Below, piece by piece: positions 7,927 to 14,827 of a DNA stretch of 17,409 nucleotides (positions are counted from its first letter, which is position 1; the number at the start of each line of letters is the position of its first letter). This stretch comes from Bacillota bacterium (GTDB lineage: Bacteria; Bacillota; Clostridia; Peptostreptococcales; Anaerovoracaceae). Below the pieces are notes generated by a model. The model saw nothing but the letters and a program-made list of their open reading frames with translations. It searched no databases and was not told where the DNA came from. A program made the position numbers and the translations under genes. The DNA lies in NCBI GenBank assembly GCA_017534025.1, contig JAFWDF010000024.1:1-17409 (forward strand). Reading direction: 5' to 3'.

Positions 7927-8328
7927 ATGGCAAGAAAGACAGATAGAATCAATCTGATGAAAATGATTTTCCAGATGGAAATGCAGCAGGATTTCAGTAC
8001 GGAAGCTTGCGAACACTATATGGAAAACGTGCTGGAGGGCCGGCCGGAGGATCCGTATTTTCTGACTTTGTACGGACAGATCCGGGATAATCTGGATACG
8101 ATAGACGAGAAGATCAACGCCTTCAGCAAAAACTGGAAGACATCCAGAATGGCCAAAGTGGATCTGGCTATTCTGCGGGTGTCCGCCGCGGAAATTCTAT
8201 ATATGGATGATATATCCCCTGCGGTGACGGCCAATGAAGCGGTGGAAATCGCCAAAAAATACAGCACGGAAAAATCGCCGGGATTTATTAATGGTGTGCT
8301 GGGAGGCATCGCGGGCGCTCATGAGTAA
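7927..8328 (+). CDS. nusB: Transcription antitermination factor NusB
   Basis: RNA-binding helical protein that with NusE (S10) binds boxA to support antitermination on rRNA operons. 133 residues, full length for the family. The N-terminal region RKTDRINLMKMIFQME, the central KTSRMAKVDLAILRVSAAEILY and the C-terminal AVTANEAVEIAKKYSTEKSPGFINGVLGGIA are all classic NusB segments. GGAGGAG at 7916-7922 gives a strong start at 7927, 15 nt after the Asp23 stop. Its last 8 bases overlap the next gene (ATGAGTAA, 8321-8328), implying translational coupling. Confidence 0.96.
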   Translation: MARKTDRINLMKMIFQMEMQQDFSTEACEHYMENVLEGRPEDPYFLTLYGQIRDNLDTIDEKINAFSKNWKTSRMAKVDLAILRVSAAEILYMDDISPAVTANEAVEIAKKYSTEKSPGFINGVLGGIAGAHE

Positions 8329-9346
8329 GAGGAATCTGCAGCAGGAGCCGGTATTTCTGGGGGTGGATACCAGTGCGTATACTACTTCTGCTGCCGTGGT
8401 GGATAAAGAGGGCCGGGTGTTAGCGGATGTCCGCCGGCTGCTGGACGTAAAAAAGGGAGAGAGGGGGCTGCGCCAGTCGCAGGCCCTTTTTCAGCATATA
8501 AATAATCTTCCGGAGGTCATAAAGGAAACGTTTGAGGCTGTCCGGAGGGAAGGAACTGAAAACCGGAGAATTGCAGCGGTGGCGGCCAGTACACGACCTC
8601 GTCCGGAGGAAGGATCTTATATGCCGGTCTTTCTCGGCGGCGCGTCCATGGCGTCCGGCATCGCATCATCCCTGAACGCGGCGTTTTATGAATTTTCACA
8701 TCAGGAAGGGCATATAGCAGCGGCAGCGGGTGCGCTTGACGGCGATGAAACGCGGCTGGCTTTTCATCTGTCCGGAGGGACCGGTGAAATTCTCGTGATC
8801 CGCGGATGCCGGGCAGAAAAGATTGCCGGCGGCACACTGGATCTGTCCTTCGGACAGCTGCTAGACCGGACCGGAGTGGCACTGGGCATGTCGTTCCCAT
8901 GCGGAGCCGAAATGGATCAGATTGCGATGGCGCACCGGGACCGGATTGCCTGGCGGATTTCCGGCAGGGGACACCGGGTATTTGAAAACCCTGTTCTGGG
9001 CGATATCCGGGTGCGGGATACGTATGCTAATCTGTCCGGTATAGAAACCAGCTGCCAGAAAGCGGCCGCCTCTGCGGAACCGGAAGTCATCATTCCGGAA
9101 CTGTTTTTCCGTGTCTCGGATGCCATTGCGGAGATGCTGCGCGCTGCGGCAGACCGGACCGGGCTGCGGGAAGTGATTCTGGTTGGCGGGGTTGCCGCCA
9201 GCCGTTTCCTGCGGGAGGAACTGCAGCAGGCAGCTGCGCGCAGGAATCTGCATATCCGGTTCGGAGAACCGGCGCTGTCTCCGGACAATGCGGTGGGGAT
9301 TGCCAGATTGGGCATGCAGCGATACTTCATTGACCACCCGGAATAA
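8321..9346 (+). CDS. Kae1/TsaD-like paralogue (M22 family, function unknown)
   Basis: A 341-residue member of the ASKHA fold related to TsaD, often labelled O-sialoglycoprotein endopeptidase, but not TsaD itself. It keeps an N-terminal phosphate-loop-like VFLGVDTSAYTTSAAVV (11-27), the paired metal-binding histidines SHQEGH (H127 and H131, matching HxxxH of TsaD), HLSGGTGE (149-156), SFGQLLDRTGVALG (176-189), the nucleotide-binding VGGVAASRFL (288-297) and a C-terminal SPDNAVG with the candidate metal ligand D322. The usual TsaD GPG stretch is replaced by ASTRPRPEEGSYMP. The start at 8321 gives a natural N-terminus and an 8-bp overlap with nusB; the open frame continues upstream to 8234 but that part is nusB read out of frame. 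Position directly after nusB is seen in other Clostridia. Activity is unproven. Confidence 0.82.
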   Translation: MSKRNLQQEPVFLGVDTSAYTTSAAVVDKEGRVLADVRRLLDVKKGERGLRQSQALFQHINNLPEVIKETFEAVRREGTENRRIAAVAASTRPRPEEGSYMPVFLGGASMASGIASSLNAAFYEFSHQEGHIAAAAGALDGDETRLAFHLSGGTGEILVIRGCRAEKIAGGTLDLSFGQLLDRTGVALGMSFPCGAEMDQIAMAHRDRIAWRISGRGHRVFENPVLGDIRVRDTYANLSGIETSCQKAAASAEPEVIIPELFFRVSDAIAEMLRAAADRTGLREVILVGGVAASRFLREELQQAAARRNLHIRFGEPALSPDNAVGIARLGMQRYFIDHPE

Positions 9347-9358
9347 ATAAGATATAAT
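9330..9358 (+). promoter_or_regulatory. Sigma-A promoter of hom
   Basis: TTGACC at 9330-9335, 17-nt spacer, TATAAT at 9353-9358. The -35 lies in the final codons of the Kae1-like gene. Transcription is expected near 9365, giving a leader of about 57 nt. It matches consensus at 11 of 12 positions, so high activity is likely unless repressed. Confidence 0.88.
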
Positions 9359-9390
9359 AAATCTGTTACACTAAAGTGCATTAGTTCGTT

Positions 9391-9406
9391 AAAATGATAT
9401 CATTTT
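9391..9406. promoter_or_regulatory. Perfect 16-bp palindrome in the hom leader, candidate operator
   Basis: AAAATGATATCATTTT reads identically on both strands. It lies about 26 nt downstream of the predicted start site and touches the ribosome binding site AGGAGG (9408-9413). Being AT-rich with no loop it suits a dimeric DNA-binding protein better than an RNA hairpin. A second small inverted repeat, ACTAA (9370-9374) with TTAGT (9381-9385), precedes it. No regulator is identified. Confidence 0.5.
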
Positions 9407-9421
9407 CAGGAGGATAGATCG

Positions 9422-10714
9422 ATGAGAACAATAAAAGCTGGCATGCTTGGTATCGGAAATGTCGGGACGGGAACCTACAAAACCCTTCAGATGAACCGAA
9501 AGCATATTCAGGATACCGCCGGTGTTGATATTGAGATCGTAAAGATTCTGAACAGACGGCCGCATGTGGACCGGGGGATTGACGTGGATCCTTCCGTGTA
9601 TGTACAGGATGTGGATCTGATCCTCAATGATCCTGAAATCGAAGTTGTGATCGAACTGATCGGCGGTGTGGAACCGGCTACCACCTATATGGCACAGGCC
9701 CTGAAAAACGGCAAGCACGTGGTGACGGCCAATAAGGCCGCGCTGGCGGAGAACGGCAAAATGCTGTCGAAGCTCGCTGAAGAAAACCACGTGATGCTTC
9801 GTTTCGAAGCCAGTGTCGGCGGCGGCATTCCGATTATCAAACCGCTGACCGGCCCTCTGTATTCCAACCAGATTGAGGAAATACTGGGCATCGTGAACGG
9901 CACCACCAATTATATTCTGACGCAGATGACGGACAACGGTTCCGATTATGACGCTGTCCTGAAAGACGCACAGGAAAAGGGCTTTGCGGAAGCGGATCCT
10001 TCCGGCGATGTGGAAGGCCATGATGTGGCCAACAAGCTGGCTGTTCTTATGTCCCTGGTATTCGGGATGGATGTACCGCCTTCGAAAATTCCGACGGAAG
10101 GCATTACGGCTATTAATAAAGTGGACATCAGCTACGCAACACAGTTCGGCTGCAAAATCAAGCTGATCGCAGCGGCAAAAAAAGTCGGAAATGCTGTGGA
10201 ATGTGATGTACAGCCTACGCTGATCCCGGTATCCCATCCGCTGGCAACGGTAAGTAATGAATTCAACGCCATCTTCGTGACGGGCAACGCCGTGGATGAC
10301 CTCATGTTCTACGGAAAGGACGCCGGCCCGCTTCCGACGGGAAGTGCCGTAGTCGGCGATTTAATCGAAGTGGCTTCCGCCATTGAAAAGAACTGCGCAT
10401 TTGACATTCAGCCGCTGCTGCGCTACGACTCGGATCTCGAATTCCTCGGTGAGGGCAGCAATCAGTATTATGTCCGCTTTGAGGTGGAAGACCGGCCGGG
10501 TATTCTGGGCGCGATTTCCTCGACCCTGGGACGGTATGAGATCGGCATCGAATCCATGATGCAGAGCTCGCAGAGCAAGCAGGCAGAAGGTCTCGCAACG
10601 CTGGTATTCATCTTCTATGAGACCGGCAGAAGTGTTCTGGACCAGGCGCTGGAGGAGCTGAAGAGCAAATCCTTCGTCAAGTCTGTGGAAAGTGTTATCA
10701 GAGTACAGAAATAA
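9422..10714 (+). CDS. hom: Homoserine dehydrogenase with C-terminal ACT domain
   Basis: Reduces aspartate semialdehyde to homoserine with NAD(P)H, the branch point to threonine and methionine. It has 430 residues. The Rossmann domain has GIGNVG at 10-15; VTANKAALA places the conserved lysine at K105; the catalytic region EASVGGGIPII (129-139), GIVNGTTNYIL (156-166) and ADPSGDVEGHDVANKL (191-206) is intact. A C-terminal ACT domain starts near YYVRFEVEDRPGILGAI (about 349-365) and suggests feedback control, usually by threonine. AGGAGG (9408-9413) sits 8 nt before the ATG. It is a monofunctional enzyme with no aspartokinase fused. thrB and thrC are not in the window. ilvA follows, so homoserine-derived threonine could feed straight to 2-oxobutanoate. 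Confidence 0.97.
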   Translation: MRTIKAGMLGIGNVGTGTYKTLQMNRKHIQDTAGVDIEIVKILNRRPHVDRGIDVDPSVYVQDVDLILNDPEIEVVIELIGGVEPATTYMAQALKNGKHVVTANKAALAENGKMLSKLAEENHVMLRFEASVGGGIPIIKPLTGPLYSNQIEEILGIVNGTTNYILTQMTDNGSDYDAVLKDAQEKGFAEADPSGDVEGHDVANKLAVLMSLVFGMDVPPSKIPTEGITAINKVDISYATQFGCKIKLIAAAKKVGNAVECDVQPTLIPVSHPLATVSNEFNAIFVTGNAVDDLMFYGKDAGPLPTGSAVVGDLIEVASAIEKNCAFDIQPLLRYDSDLEFLGEGSNQYYVRFEVEDRPGILGAISSTLGRYEIGIESMMQSSQSKQAEGLATLVFIFYETGRSVLDQALEELKSKSFVKSVESVIRVQK

Positions 10715-10726
10715 AAGCAGCCTGTC

Positions 10727-10756
10727 AATGGCCCCCGCTTTTGGCGGCGGGCCATT
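10727..10756 (+). other. Strong GC-rich hairpin after hom, no T-tract
   Basis: AATGGCCC (10727-10734) pairs with GGGCCATT (10749-10756), then CCGC (10735-10738) pairs with GCGG (10744-10747), with one bulged C at 10748 and loop TTTTG. Twelve base pairs in all. The sequence after it is CGTATATCC, so it is not a standard intrinsic terminator. It may stabilise the hom mRNA end or lower downstream expression. A weaker CGCGG/CCGCG pair (10765-10769 with 10783-10787) follows. Confidence 0.7.
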
Positions 10757-10814
10757 CGTATATCCGCGGTAGCAGTTTGAGTCCGCGAATCAGGGTATTG
10801 GAAAGGAAAAAGCC

Positions 10815-12011
10815 TTGCTGACATTAGATAAAATATATCATGCAGCGTTCGTTCTTCGGAATGTCGCCAGAAAAACCGATATCATCTATGCGCCGGATCT
10901 GTCGGAGGACAGTTCCATTTATCTGAAAACGGAAAATCTGCAGGTAACCGGGAGCTTTAAGCTGCGCGGCGCATATTACAAGATCAGCCAGCTCTCGGAG
11001 GAAGAAAAAGCAAAGGGGATTATTGCCTGCAGCGCCGGCAATCACGCGCAGGGAGTGGCCATGGCAGCTACCAGAGCGGGCATCCGCTCCACGATCTGCA
11101 TGCCGGACGGTGCGCCAATCAGCAAAGTGGAGGCTACGAAACGCCTCGGTGCGGATGTGGTGCTGGTGCCGGGCGGCTATGACGATGCCTCTGCCAGAGC
11201 CATGGAACTGATGGAACAAACCGGCGCGACGCTGATCCATCCGTTTGATGACTATGAAGTCATCGCCGGACAGGGTACCATCGGACTGGAGATTCTGGAT
11301 CAGATGGATGACGTGGATGCTGTGATTGTACCGGTGGGAGGCGGCGGACTGATCTCCGGAGTGGCTTTTGCCATCAAGAGTCTGCGTCCGGAAGTGAAAA
11401 TATACGGTGTGCAGGCGGCCGGATCCCCGAGCATGCAGGCCAGCGTGCGCCACGGGGAACCGGAAACGCTGCCGACAGCGTCGACCTTTGCCGACGGGAT
11501 TGCGGTCAAGCAGCCGGGGGATTTCACTTTTGATATTGTATCAAAATATGTGGATGAAATCGTTACGGTCAGCGAAGATGAAATCGCGGCCGCCATTCTT
11601 GCCCTGATCGAAAAGCAGAAGCTGATTGCAGAAGGCGCCGGTGCAGTGAGTGTAGCCGCTGCGCTGTTCAACAAGCTGCCGCTGCAGGGGAAAAAGACCG
11701 TGTGCCTGGTATCCGGCGGCAATATTGACGTCAATATTCTCAGCCGGGTCATTACCCGCGGCCTGGTAACCAGCGGGCGCAATGTCAATCTGACCATTGC
11801 CCTGGAAGACAAACCGGGACAGCTGCAGCAGGTATCCTCCATCATTGCGGGCTGCGGCGGCAATGTGGTTTCGGTACAGTACGACCGCAGTGATGTCAAT
11901 ATGGCGATCACCAGCTGCTTCCTGAAGCTGGCTCTGGAAACCAGAAACCAGGAACAGATTGACGATATCAGCCGGGCTCTGTCCGACGCCGGTTTCAAGA
12001 TCGTTTCCTGA
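10815..12011 (+). CDS. ilvA: Threonine ammonia-lyase (threonine dehydratase) with ACT domain
   Basis: PLP enzyme converting threonine to 2-oxobutanoate and ammonia, for isoleucine synthesis or threonine catabolism. It has 398 residues. The PLP lysine is K49 in TGSFKLRGAYYK, the SAGNHAQG loop is at 73-80, the phosphate-binding GGGGL at 175-179, and SGGNID at 299-304. An ACT-type domain covers about 325-398 (NLTIALEDKPGQLQQV). The layout and length fit the roughly 400-residue TdcB-plus-ACT form common in Clostridia rather than the 510-residue biosynthetic form. The start is a TTG at 10815 with AAAGGA at 10802-10807. I see no promoter in the 100 nt after hom, so it is probably co-transcribed with hom through the intervening hairpin. 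Confidence 0.95.
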   Translation: MLTLDKIYHAAFVLRNVARKTDIIYAPDLSEDSSIYLKTENLQVTGSFKLRGAYYKISQLSEEEKAKGIIACSAGNHAQGVAMAATRAGIRSTICMPDGAPISKVEATKRLGADVVLVPGGYDDASARAMELMEQTGATLIHPFDDYEVIAGQGTIGLEILDQMDDVDAVIVPVGGGGLISGVAFAIKSLRPEVKIYGVQAAGSPSMQASVRHGEPETLPTASTFADGIAVKQPGDFTFDIVSKYVDEIVTVSEDEIAAAILALIEKQKLIAEGAGAVSVAAALFNKLPLQGKKTVCLVSGGNIDVNILSRVITRGLVTSGRNVNLTIALEDKPGQLQQVSSIIAGCGGNVVSVQYDRSDVNMAITSCFLKLALETRNQEQIDDISRALSDAGFKIVS

Positions 12012-12036
12012 CAAGGCGGTCAATGGGGGACATGCA

Positions 12037-13233
12037 ATGAAAAACAAAATTACAGAAAGAATGGGGAAGATCGGAATCGGCGGCCTGACGATTTCGCTGA
12101 CGGTATCGTTTTGCATCGCGATCCTGTTCTATCTGCTGCTGGCCCATCTGGGCGTTGTTTTTACAGGGATAGAGAAGATCCTGGACATAATGTCACCGGT
12201 TATTCTGGGTGTCGTTCTGGCCTACATTGTGGATCCGCTGGCAAAATTCCTGGAAGAGAAACTGTTTTATAAAGTAAGCAAGCTGAGCCGGCGGAGAAAC
12301 TATTCCGTTCTGGTGGCGCTGCTGATTATTATTATATTAATCATCCTGCTGCTGGTGGCTCTGATTCCGCAGCTGATTTCCAGTATCACCGGGTTTTTCA
12401 GCAACATAGATTCGTATTCGAATTCACTCAGCAGAATGTTTGCGCATATTGCCGATCTGGCCGCAGCGAAGAACATCGATATGAGCGGGTTGGAGGATAC
12501 GTTTAATGATTTGCTGAAGAAAATCACAGCTTATCTGTCCAGCAGTGCCGGGAAAATACTGCAGGCTTCCCTGTCTTTCGGATCCAATGCGGCGAACTTT
12601 TTCATCGCTTCTATTCTGGCAATCTATTTCCTGCTGGATAAGAAACGTCTTCTGGGCGGCTGCGACCGCCTCCTGAGAGCAGTCATGAATAAGCCGACCC
12701 ATGACCTGACCGCAGGATTCCTCAAGCGCTGCAACGATACGATGATTTCCTTCATCGTTCTGGATCTGGCAGATGCCCTGGTGGTCGGCGCGGTCAATTT
12801 CCTGTTTATGATCGTTGCGTCCATTCCATATGCGGTGCTGATTTCGATCATTGTCGGTCTTTTTAACCTGGCTCCGACTTTCGGTCCGATTATCGGCTGC
12901 TTAATAGGCGCATTTTTGCTGCTGCTGGTCAATCCGTGGTATGCGCTGGTGTTCATCATATTCACGATTGTGCTGCAGATTTTTGACGGCTATATTTTCA
13001 AGCCGAAGCTGTTCGGAAACCGCTTTGGCGTTTCGGCGGTCGCCATCCTCATTTTCATTATCATTGGCGGCGGCCTGTTCGGCGTAACGGGCATTCTGAT
13101 TGCAATCCCGCTGGCGTCCATCGCGGATTATATCTACCAGGATATCGTGCTGCGGCGCCTGGAAGCTCGCAGGGAACAGCTTGACACGAAAAACGGGCTT
13201 CCGGATGCAGCTCCGGCGGATCCGGCAAAATGA
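12037..13233 (+). CDS. AI-2E family transporter (PF01594-type polytopic membrane protein)
   Basis: Integral membrane protein of 398 residues with about seven to eight hydrophobic segments: roughly 18-40, 50-66, 89-113, 183-200, 236-262, 264-292, 301-320 and 333-360. A soluble loop lies at about 120-180 between the third and fourth. The C-terminal part carries the family pattern NLAPTFGPIIG (277-287) and KPKLFGNRFGVSA (322-334). Relatives have been linked to autoinducer-2 export or Na+/H+ antiport; the substrate here is not predictable. The ATG at 12037 is chosen for its GGGGGA (12025-12030, 6-nt spacing) and family-like start; longer in-frame extensions overlap ilvA. It begins 25 nt after the ilvA stop, so it is probably the last gene of a hom-ilvA transcript. 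The C-terminal tail is short, polar and alanine/proline-rich. Confidence 0.9.
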   Translation: MKNKITERMGKIGIGGLTISLTVSFCIAILFYLLLAHLGVVFTGIEKILDIMSPVILGVVLAYIVDPLAKFLEEKLFYKVSKLSRRRNYSVLVALLIIIILIILLLVALIPQLISSITGFFSNIDSYSNSLSRMFAHIADLAAAKNIDMSGLEDTFNDLLKKITAYLSSSAGKILQASLSFGSNAANFFIASILAIYFLLDKKRLLGGCDRLLRAVMNKPTHDLTAGFLKRCNDTMISFIVLDLADALVVGAVNFLFMIVASIPYAVLISIIVGLFNLAPTFGPIIGCLIGAFLLLLVNPWYALVFIIFTIVLQIFDGYIFKPKLFGNRFGVSAVAILIFIIIGGGLFGVTGILIAIPLASIADYIYQDIVLRRLEARREQLDTKNGLPDAAPADPAK

Positions 13234-13455
13234 TAAAAATAAAACAGATTTCTGTGGTTATTATATGGAAAAGGTGCTAAAATTTTATTGGTTGGTCAAT
13301 ATTCAGTCTGCAAGATAGTTTTACCGGCCAATAGACAGAATCGAAAACAATAGTGTTAATGCGCCGCCGGAGCGGCTGGTTCAGATCGCAGCCCGTGCTT
13401 CGATACAGAATTCCCGGACCCTGCGGCGGAGCGTATTATTTACAGGAGGTTCATA
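13234..13455. other. 222-bp gene-free leader before the acyl-CoA dehydrogenase gene
   Basis: AT-rich at first, GC-rich later; no credible open frame. ATTCAGTCT (13301-13309) pairs with AGACAGAAT (13333-13341) apart from one A-A mismatch. The hairpin GCCGC-CGGA-GCGGC lies at 13363-13376. CGCCGC (13362-13367) can alternatively pair with GCGGCG (13423-13428), so two folds compete. AGGAGG at 13444-13449 serves the next gene. No terminator with a T-tract is seen for the preceding operon. Confidence 0.6.
13332..13360 (+). promoter_or_regulatory. Possible weak promoter for the acyl-CoA dehydrogenase gene
   Basis: TAGACA at 13332-13337, 17 nt, then GTTAAT at 13355-13360. The -35 matches consensus at five of six positions, but the -10 lacks the important second A. 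A small inverted repeat AACA-ATAG-TGTT (13346-13357) overlaps the -10 side. Offered as the best candidate in this gap, not as a firm call. Confidence 0.3.
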
Positions 13456-14604
13456 ATGGATTTCAGGTACAGCGAAGAACAGATGGCTTGGAGAAAAAAA
13501 GCGGCGGATTTCGCAAAGGAATTTGTTGAGCCGGAAGCGGCGGAAAATGACGCGAAAGCGTTATTCCCGCATGAGAATGTCAAAAGAATGGCTGAACTCG
13601 GCTTCCTCGGCATGCCGTTCCCGAAGAAATACGGCGGACAGGAAACGGACTATGCCTGCTATGCTGCAGTTGTAGAAGAAATTGCCAAGATCGACGCATC
13701 CACAGCGATCATTGTGTCCGCGAACAATTCGCTGGTGGCCGGACCGATTTATCAGTTCGGTACGGAAGAACAGAAAGAAAAGTATCTGCCGGATCTGTGC
13801 ACGGGCAGAAAGCTGGGCGCCTTTGCGCTGACCGAGCCGGAAGCAGGAACGGACGCTTCCAGGCAGCTGGCCACGGCAGAGGATAAAGGGGACTATTATC
13901 TTCTGAACGCACACAAGAAATTCATTACCAACGGCGGACTGGCCGGCACTTATCTGGTCTTTGCCATGACCGACAAGAGCAAGGGCAACAACGGTATCTC
14001 CGCGTTTATCGTGGATGCCGAGTGGGAAGGCATTTCCACCGGAACACTGGAAAAGAAGATGGGTATCCGTTCCTCCCAGACTGCAGAAATGCATTTTGAT
14101 AATGTTAAAGTGCCGAAGGAAAACCTGCTCGGACAGCCGGGACAGGGCTTCTGGATTGCCATGCAGACACTGTACGGCGGCCGGATCGGCGTGGGCGCGC
14201 AGGCGCTGGGCATCGCGCAGGGCGCATTTGACCGGATGGTCGATTACATGCTGGAGAGAGAACAGTTCGGCGTGAAGCTGGGCAAGCTGGATACACTTCG
14301 TTTTGAAGTTGCGAAGCTGAAGATTCAGCTGGATTCCGCCCGCCTGCTGGTTTACAATGCAGCGGACCGCAAGGACAAGGGCCTGCCGTATGCGATGGAA
14401 GCTTCCGAAGCGAAGTTTGCGGCTTCCGAGGCGGCGGTGGACATTACCAGAAAGTCCATCCAGTATCACGGCGGTTACGGCTATATGAAGGAACGCCCGA
14501 TCGAACGCATGTACAGAGACGCGAAGATCACGGAAATCTACGAAGGCACCAACGAAGTGCAGCAGATGGTTATCGCAGCCAGCATCTTTGATGTAAAGAA
14601 ATAA
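13456..14604 (+). CDS. Short-chain acyl-CoA dehydrogenase (butyryl-CoA dehydrogenase-like)
   Basis: FAD enzyme oxidising, or in anaerobes reducing, short acyl-CoA/enoyl-CoA with electron-transferring flavoprotein. It has 382 residues, normal for the family. FAD-binding AFALTEPEAGTDAS is at 122-135, the second signature EQFGVKLGKLDTLRFEVA at 269-286, QYHGGYGY at 336-343, and the predicted catalytic base E363 in ITEIYEGTNE. All three ACAD domains are present with no gaps. AGGAGG (13444-13449) gives the start. etfAB, crotonase, hydroxybutyryl-CoA dehydrogenase and thiolase genes, which usually accompany bcd, are absent from both sides, so its partner ETF must be encoded elsewhere. Butyryl-CoA preference is a guess; 2-methyl-branched substrates are possible. 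Confidence 0.93.
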   Translation: MDFRYSEEQMAWRKKAADFAKEFVEPEAAENDAKALFPHENVKRMAELGFLGMPFPKKYGGQETDYACYAAVVEEIAKIDASTAIIVSANNSLVAGPIYQFGTEEQKEKYLPDLCTGRKLGAFALTEPEAGTDASRQLATAEDKGDYYLLNAHKKFITNGGLAGTYLVFAMTDKSKGNNGISAFIVDAEWEGISTGTLEKKMGIRSSQTAEMHFDNVKVPKENLLGQPGQGFWIAMQTLYGGRIGVGAQALGIAQGAFDRMVDYMLEREQFGVKLGKLDTLRFEVAKLKIQLDSARLLVYNAADRKDKGLPYAMEASEAKFAASEAAVDITRKSIQYHGGYGYMKERPIERMYRDAKITEIYEGTNEVQQMVIAASIFDVKK

Positions 14605-14691
14605 GAACGGTTTCTACTCCGGCCGGGCAGGCGGCCAACCGGCGGTTTGCGGGGCGGCAGGCAGAAGCATGAATAACAATGTAAAGGAAGA

Positions 14692-14726
14692 GAGACCCTT
14701 TCCCTCTGCGGGCGAGGGTCTCCTTT
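14692..14726 (+). terminator. Possible intrinsic terminator after the acyl-CoA dehydrogenase gene
   Basis: GAGACCCT (14692-14699) pairs perfectly with AGGGTCTC (14715-14722). An inner CCC/GGG stem (14702-14704 with 14710-14712) extends it. Only CTTT follows, so the T-tract is poor; termination may be partial. Confidence 0.5.
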
Positions 14727-14750
14727 GCGGAATTCCTGTGCATCGGCAGG

Positions 14751-14773
14751 ATCCGGTTTTTCAAAAGCCGGAT
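14751..14773. repeat. Hairpin in the alr leader
   Basis: ATCCGGTTT (14751-14759) pairs with AAGCCGGAT (14765-14773), with one T-G wobble and loop TTCAA. There is no following T-run. It lies 55 nt before the alr start. Confidence 0.55.
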
Positions 14774-14827
14774 AAACAGTTTGAGTTTCAATGAACAGCC
14801 GGCCGGACCGGCGGAATGGAGACAGTC

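Larger units (their letters stand above)
14605..14827. other. Gene-poor gap between acyl-CoA dehydrogenase and alr
   Basis: Contains two hairpins listed separately (14692-14722 and 14751-14773), CCGGC-rich stretches at 14620-14656 and 14797-14814 that can form small stems, and the alr ribosome binding site. No promoter with a good -10 was found. A 41-codon open frame at 14669-14794 lacks support. Confidence 0.6.

Noticed and set aside
8234..8320. Upstream ATG extension of the Kae1-like gene
   Set aside because: This part is nusB read in another frame; the ATG at 8321 gives the family-like N-terminus.
9359..9421. T-box or riboswitch in the hom leader
   Set aside because: The predicted leader is only about 57 nt, with no specifier loop, antiterminator or terminator; too short for these RNAs.
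11959..12036. Longer N-terminus of the AI-2E family protein
   Set aside because: Overlaps the end of ilvA and lacks a ribosome binding site; the ATG at 12037 has GGGGGA at the right distance.
13236..13264. Promoter before 13270 using TATTAT at 13259-13264
   Set aside because: No acceptable -35 hexamer at 16-18 nt; nearby ACAGATTTCTGT is too small and lacks a T-run to be a terminator.
13346..13360. Rex-type redox operator before the acyl-CoA dehydrogenase
   Set aside because: AACA-N4-TGTT has half-sites in the opposite orientation to the TTGTTAA/TTAACAA pattern.
14669..14794. 41-codon open frame before alr, possible leader peptide
   Set aside because: Weak ribosome binding site, contains both hairpins of the gap, and no recognisable residue run typical of a leader peptide.
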